DNA of 64,000 nt, from NCBI GenBank assembly GCA_015680685.1, contig MNCI01008582.1, positions 25,608 through 89,607 on the forward strand. Reading direction: 5' to 3'. Positions 59,110 to 64,000 of this stretch are shown one piece after another. Source of the DNA: Gnetum montanum (taxonomy: Eukaryota > Streptophyta > Gnetopsida > Gnetales > Gnetaceae). Position numbers and translations under genes: made by a program. The notes beneath the pieces were generated by a model. It was not told where the DNA came from and searched no databases. It saw only the letters and a program-made list of their open reading frames with translations. Every line of letters starts with the position of its first letter. The stretch's first letter is position 1.

Positions 59110-59529
59110 ATCTCCCCCTTTTTGGTGATGTCAAAAAATTAAGAAAATGGATGAGATAAAAACAAATAAAAATATTAAGACATAAATTTCTATGGCAACT
59201 AGGGACTAGGATAAAGTGTTGAGGTTCAAGGAAATTTGGTAGTATGTGGAAAATAATGTAAAAGAAAAGATCAAAAGTACATCAAATAGAGATAATAAAG
59301 GAAACACCATCAATTTATTACTCATATAAAACTATTCATATAACCAAGTTTTCACATAAATCCACAACTATCCAAAATAGCCAACTATTTATATAAATGG
59401 AAGCATCACATCAATCACATATGTGCAAAGTTCAAAAATCACATATGTGAGAATAAAAAAATTATTTCCCTTTTTGGACATCAACAAAAAGGAGAAAGAA
59501 AAATATCACCTGAGATCCCTCAACACTAA

Positions 59530-61058
59530 ATTTTATTAAATACTTAGAATCAGGATGGACAATAAGTCTCCTCCTCATCATCATCATTATTGGTGTTGTG
59601 AGAACTCAAGTGCTGCTCATCCCCATAGAAGGACTCAACCTATTGGACGGGAGCTCATCAGGGATGAAGCTTCACTCAAAATGAAGATGAATTTGAAGTA
59701 TTTGGTTGAACTAGAGGCTATTGAGATGGTATCCATTGGGACATGGTCCCAAAGATACTCTCCATAGCTTGTTATTCAAATGAGCTGGGAGCATCAACTA
59801 AATGTACTGGACATGCAAGATTAGGATGCTTAGGTTGTTGCATGGGAACATGATGCTCCCCTTGGACATAAGCTAGTGGTGCCTTAGGCTTTGAATTAGA
59901 CTCCATCCCTAGTCATGAGCATGTGAAGGATCAACTACTGCTAAATGCCTCAGTGGGATAGGAACATCCTCCTCACTATGAGAAAGAGAATCTAAACTCT
60001 TATGCAAGTAAGAGAGGTTTCTTCCAAGCTTCTCAATGGCTTGTGCAACAGGTTTAAGAAGATTATTTAGAAAAGAACAGATTTGGACACTAGTGGATTT
60101 TGATTTTCTTAGTTGGGAAGAGGTTCTTAATGATGACTCCTCCTTCTTCTATGATCTAGTGCTTGGTCTTGCATCATCTTCATGGGAAAGACTCATCTTC
60201 TCAACATATTTGTTAAGGCTTCTCTTGCCTTTGAGTAAAGGCATCTCTGGGATAGGCACATCCTTAACATATCAACAAGCTAATGAGGTAGGGATGCCCA
60301 AGGATTCTTTCTTTGGCAAACAAACTCATCATGTCCTAGAAAAGTGTATTCCCTAGATCTAATGGTAGTCATGTGACAAGACAATAAAGTAAAAATGGTT
60401 GGGGTGCCAATAGATAACTATAACTTCACCTTTTAACCATAATGTTATACAACACTATCAGAGACAAGGTGGAAATATCAAGAGTCATCATGCTCCAATC
60501 AACATGATCTTTGTCAAAGCATACATCTTTCTCAAACAACACATCACAAAATTCATCATATCCTATGGGCATTATACCATTTGTATAAATGTCATGCATG
60601 GTATCAATGGTTACCCGAAAGACATCTACACTAGAGATCCCAAGGATTTCATTCAAAACTTAGGGAGAGACCTCAATGAAAAGACCCCCCAACATGGAAG
60701 TGAATGCCCCAAACATAGCATTTGTAACAAAAATATTGTAATATAATTCTCTAATCAACACTTTGGGCACTAGAAAATTCATTACAATGAAAGATTCCCA
60801 ATTCAAAGCTTTAAAATAATCCATCAAAGTAGTTTGTGTTTGAGATAGAAAAGACAAAATGTGCTTAGAAATAATGTTTGTACTTTGTATGGCATCAAAC
60901 CTATGTCATGTTCTTGTACTATGGAATTGGGATGTATAAGAGGGTGGCACACGAATGGAACATCCTTTGGATTTATCCTTTGGTTGCACCCTATATGTCC
61001 CAATCTTCTTGAGGATCATTTCTAATAGAATCATTGCTAATGGTGGAGCTCTAGTCAT
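59530..61058 (-). pseudogene. E8 ORF2
   Basis: Starts at ATG 61058 (MTRAPPLAMIL). Segments 60660-60857 (NFLVPKVLIRELYYN, AFTSMLGGLFIEVSP) and 60426-60656 (MNEILGISSVDVFRVTIDTM, IYTNGIMPIGYDEF) match E7 ORF2 closely across a single frame break. The C-terminal acidic tail ends near 59530. It supports ORF2 as a real, shared gene of the family. Confidence 0.68.
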
Positions 61059-61139
61059 CTTTGTGGGGTTGATTTTGGAGAATAATATAAAAGAATGAAG
61101 GTTTTGACTTTAATAGCAATGACAAATCAAGGCTTTGAA

Positions 61140-61320
61140 TGAAAAAGAAGACATCTTTCATACATAGTAGATGTCTTTTTGACATTTTAAGAATACTAGT
61201 AGATGTTTTTATACACAGTAGATGTCTTTGCCACACTACAAGAAAAATTAGATAGATGTGCTATTTCATGAGTAGACATCTTCTTGTAGATGTCTTTGCG
61301 AAGATGTCTTTAGGTAGAAG
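61140..61320 (-). promoter_or_regulatory. GACATC/GATGTC cluster upstream of E8 ORF2
   Basis: At least six AGATGTCTTT / AAGACATCTT sites in 180 bp, at the position of the E7 cluster 54650-54800. A TATA-like TTATATTATT (minus strand) lies near 61085. Confidence 0.5.
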
Positions 61321-61399
61321 TATTTCTGAGATAGGTTCAATAGGATGGGATTTGGGAAAAACTATCAAGAATTATAGTCTTAATAGATGTTTACATATA

Positions 61400-62642
61400 A
61401 ATGAAAACTTACCTCTACTTACCTACTATTCTGTCAAAAATTTAAGGTACTCAATGAGATAGAGAAGGAATTTCCTGTTTTAAAGTATCTCTTCTTAATT
61501 GAACTTCTTCAATGTGCAAGGCTTGGCTTCCTCTCATGAATTTGTTAGTGAGAGTTTCTTGGTTCCCTTGTTCCTACCTTTTAATTCTCCATTCTTTCGT
61601 GATTCCTTTGTTCTTTTGAGTTGATGTCCACTCTCTCCTATCATCTTGCAAAAAGTCATTTCTTAATGCCCTTTTATAAGACCAAGAAGTCCTCTGATAT
61701 GATTAATTATTCATATGATAATACGTAAGATTACAATCCCATTTTTATGCCCTAATATATGACAATAAGAGTACCTAATCCTCCTATGATAGTATGAATG
61801 ATTCAAATGATCAAACATTTTAGGATTGTTTTGATGGATAGAAGATTCCTTTGATTTTGATGTATTAGGAGTGTCCTTCAAAGGATCATTTGATTGTAAT
61901 GGGATTGTTGATGATGGCTACTCTTGCATACAACATCCTAGTCCACTCTTATCATGTGGAATTCTTCCTTTCCCTAGAACCATTTGAATGGATTTCTTTC
62001 CCTTTACCAACCTTTCATTTACTAATTTGACATCTAAAATTTCTACTTTGGCCTATTCATAAGATAAGGTTAGTTTTTCATTCTCAGCTCTTACATTTGA
62101 GAGTTCCTTAGTAAGGTTTGAAATAGTTAAATTCAATAAGGAGATTTTCTAATCCATACTTTTGACTTGTTTATTTAACTTATTGCAAAGATTTTGAAAA
62201 GACAAAAGCTCATTACATAATAAATCAAACCTCTCTTCATCATTAAGATCATCATATAATGAATTATCATCATCATCAGTGAGGACCATGTAGATGAGAT
62301 GAGAATTTTTTGCATCATCCTCCACTTCTTCCTCACTTTGCTCTTCATCATCCCAACCTTTATAGAAGTTGATATTCTTTACCTCATCATTAGATTTTTT
62401 CTTTTGCTACAACATACTATTGTTAGGATATTCAGAGGTCATGGCCTCTTCAACCACAAATCCAACATTCTATAGAAGAGAAATTTATAAAGTTTTTACC
62501 TCTTTCTTTGCCTTTTAATAGATTGGATCTTTGCTGATTTGACCCCTTGCTTCTTCTTACTATTAATCATTATAGCTTCCTTGAGAGAAAGGAAATTTCA
62601 TCTTCACTAGCCTCATCATGCTCATTGAGATATTTCTCCTTG
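61400..62642 (-). pseudogene. E8 gag, C-terminal half
   Basis: Second knuckle region near 61730-61790 (SYYHRRIRYSYCHILGHK-like), acidic segment 62160-62345, first knuckle near 62445-62485 with damaged Cys/His spacing. The break by E4 falls in the sequence equivalent to E7 53330 (TCTCCAAGGAGAA). Confidence 0.72.
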
Positions 62643-62647
62643 GAGGT
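62643..62647. repeat. Probable target-site duplication of E4 (GAGGT), left copy
   Basis: Five bases directly before the E4 LTR. The matching copy would be right of the window, so it is unconfirmed. Confidence 0.5.
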
Positions 62648-64000
62648 TGATGAGTGGCGAGGTACCCCTACACTCCACCATACGAATACGAGCATACACG
62701 CGCAATCCGGTCAAACTCCGCAGACTAAATGCCTTAACGCCACAAGAAATACTTGGGGTTAATCGTTCGTTGTCTTCCCAGGCTTGCTTGTATGTGTCAC
62801 GGTGTATGGTTAAGCAAGTCTGAGGTATGTGATTTTTTTGGTATTTTCGGCTTATCTTCTATGCTACCAGGAGAAAGGGTTGAGAAAACTAAACTAACTC
62901 TAACTAAGATCTAAGTCTAAATTAACTAGCATCAGCATCCATTCCCACTTGCCGGACACACCCTGAACTATGCAACTGCAGCTTACCAAACGCTAATCGT
63001 TACTGGGATCGCCGCACATAATGCAAGTGCTCGAAGTGGTCGTACTGAGGCACCTATTTAGCCTACGTGTGATAAGCAGCCGATTCCTTAGCTACACACC
63101 CGTGGGTGCTTGTAACTAAGTCGTACTTATCACACGATCTAGCCTAGCAATGAGCAGCTGATTCCTCAACTAGCCGTACACATCCATAGATGCTCGTAAT
63201 CAAGTCGTACTTGAACGCACTAGGAAAGTAGTAAATGAAAGCAATAAATGAAACCACCTGCTGCAAGGTTTATCCAAACAAGTTCATCTTTATTGCCGTA
63301 CACAACTTGGGTTCAGGTTACAAGATGCTCGAATAAAGAGCCGTTCACTCTAGGACTCCTACTACGGGCACATGGGGAAAAATTCTAACTCTGGAGTGAT
63401 CAATCTGCCAGAGCTTCGCTACACTAGCCAGGATTGGGAAATGAAGGAAGCGCTGCCTCTTATTTATAGAAATGGCAGCGGGATGCGATATTGCGTACGC
63501 GATATCGCAGGAGAAGACGCGATATCGCGTACACAATATCACGGCCTAGTGCAAATCGCATCTCATCATACCCCCATGACTGAGTGAAAACTCGTCCTCG
63601 AGTTCCTTACAATGATATCAGGTAGGTATGGGATTATTAGGGAAAATGGAACTAATGGGATGACATGTGAATGGTCTTTATTACACGACTTGATAAAAAC
63701 TAGTGTTCATGACAACATGGGTGAACACCTTATTACAATGACATCAGACCACAGTTGACAGCTTGAGAGAAAAGAGGAGAGAGGAGTCTTGTTGTTGCCA
63801 ACGCCTAGATTGCGCCTTTCGCTGTCCTTCTGTAAGCGCATTATCAATTCCACTCCTTGCGTGCTGCTTCAGCATTGCTCCATTCCAAGTGTCTGCGCCA
63901 GATCCATTCTATTGTTGTATGATTACCATCTGCACACACAACACCATCATATATTAGCAAGGGTAATTGAATCATTAAGTAAAGCATACCTTGCTTCGGT
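62648..64000 (-). mobile_element. E4: Ty3/gypsy element of the E2 family, 3' end only
   Basis: 3' LTR 62648-63568 (921 bp, TGATGAGTGGCG to CTCATCA), then the purine tract complement TACCCCCATGACTGA (63569) and the first 430 bp of the noncoding tail, matching E2 19959-20400. The coding region lies right of the window. This LTR keeps the most CpGs of the lineage here, so E4 may be the youngest. Confidence 0.9.
63485..63542 (-). promoter_or_regulatory. E4 U3 paired palindromes, best preserved
   Basis: Copies at 63485-63508 (one mismatch to a perfect palindrome) and 63519-63542, 34 bp apart, separated by AGGAGAAGAC. Minus-strand TATA complement TTATTTATAG near 63460. U3 about 105 bp. Confidence 0.78.

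Larger units (their letters stand above)
58040..62642 (-). mobile_element. E8: second Copia-like gag+ORF2 element, interrupted by E4
   Basis: Mirror image of E7: 3' LTR 58040-59109, purine tract, ORF2, gag C-terminal half up to 62642, where E4 is inserted. The remainder of gag and the 5' LTR would lie beyond the window. Diverged from E7 by many substitutions and small indels, so the two are separate insertions or an old inverted copy. Confidence 0.8.

Overview
This is nuclear DNA from a plant, most likely a seed plant with a large, repeat-rich genome. Every structure I can identify belongs to an LTR retrotransposon: plant Ty3/gypsy of two non-chromodomain lineages, one chromovirus, and a Copia-type family. 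I see no convincing host gene, no rRNA or tRNA gene and no CRISPR array. All coding regions carry stops and frameshifts, and CpG sites are widely replaced by TpG/CpA, as expected of old methylated transposons. The species cannot be named from the sequence.

The left 45.7 kb is a single nest that can be read from target-site duplications (TSDs). E0 is an old minus-strand Ty3/gypsy element whose gag and protease lie at 1-3050. Its 5' LTR begins at 3272 and ends only at 45699, because two insertions split it. The first is E1 (plus strand, 3380-13423, TSD CTTAA), complete in layout. The second is E5 (13452-44928, TSD GTATG), a compound element with three long LTRs. E5's leftmost LTR was hit by E3 (16143-33407, TSD TTTGT), and E3 was hit in its 3' noncoding region by E2 (18939-29036, TSD ACGTG). 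E0-E4 are one lineage: tRNA-Asp-type primer site, gag-PR-RT-RNase H-integrase order and a ~2-kb noncoding 3' tail. Their U3 is only ~100-120 bp; in E1, E2 and E4 it is largely filled by two palindromes set 34 bp apart.

From 45.7 to 51.5 kb there is a poorly understood AT-rich stretch and then a minus-strand chromovirus remnant (E6) with chromodomain, integrase, RT and protease traces. From 51.58 to 62.64 kb there are two tail-to-tail copies (E7 plus, E8 minus) of a Copia-like element that carries gag and a second ORF but no polymerase. Its LTRs, and the DNA just upstream of the second ORF, hold many GACGTC-derived sites. E8's gag is interrupted by E4, a relative of E2, which runs off the right edge.

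Working together: only E1 and E2 retain recognisable full sets of replication domains. E3, E5, E7 and E8 keep gag and cis signals but lack polymerase parts, so they look like partners that would need enzymes from others. Two assembly faults are marked by single Ns (26879/26915 and 44544).
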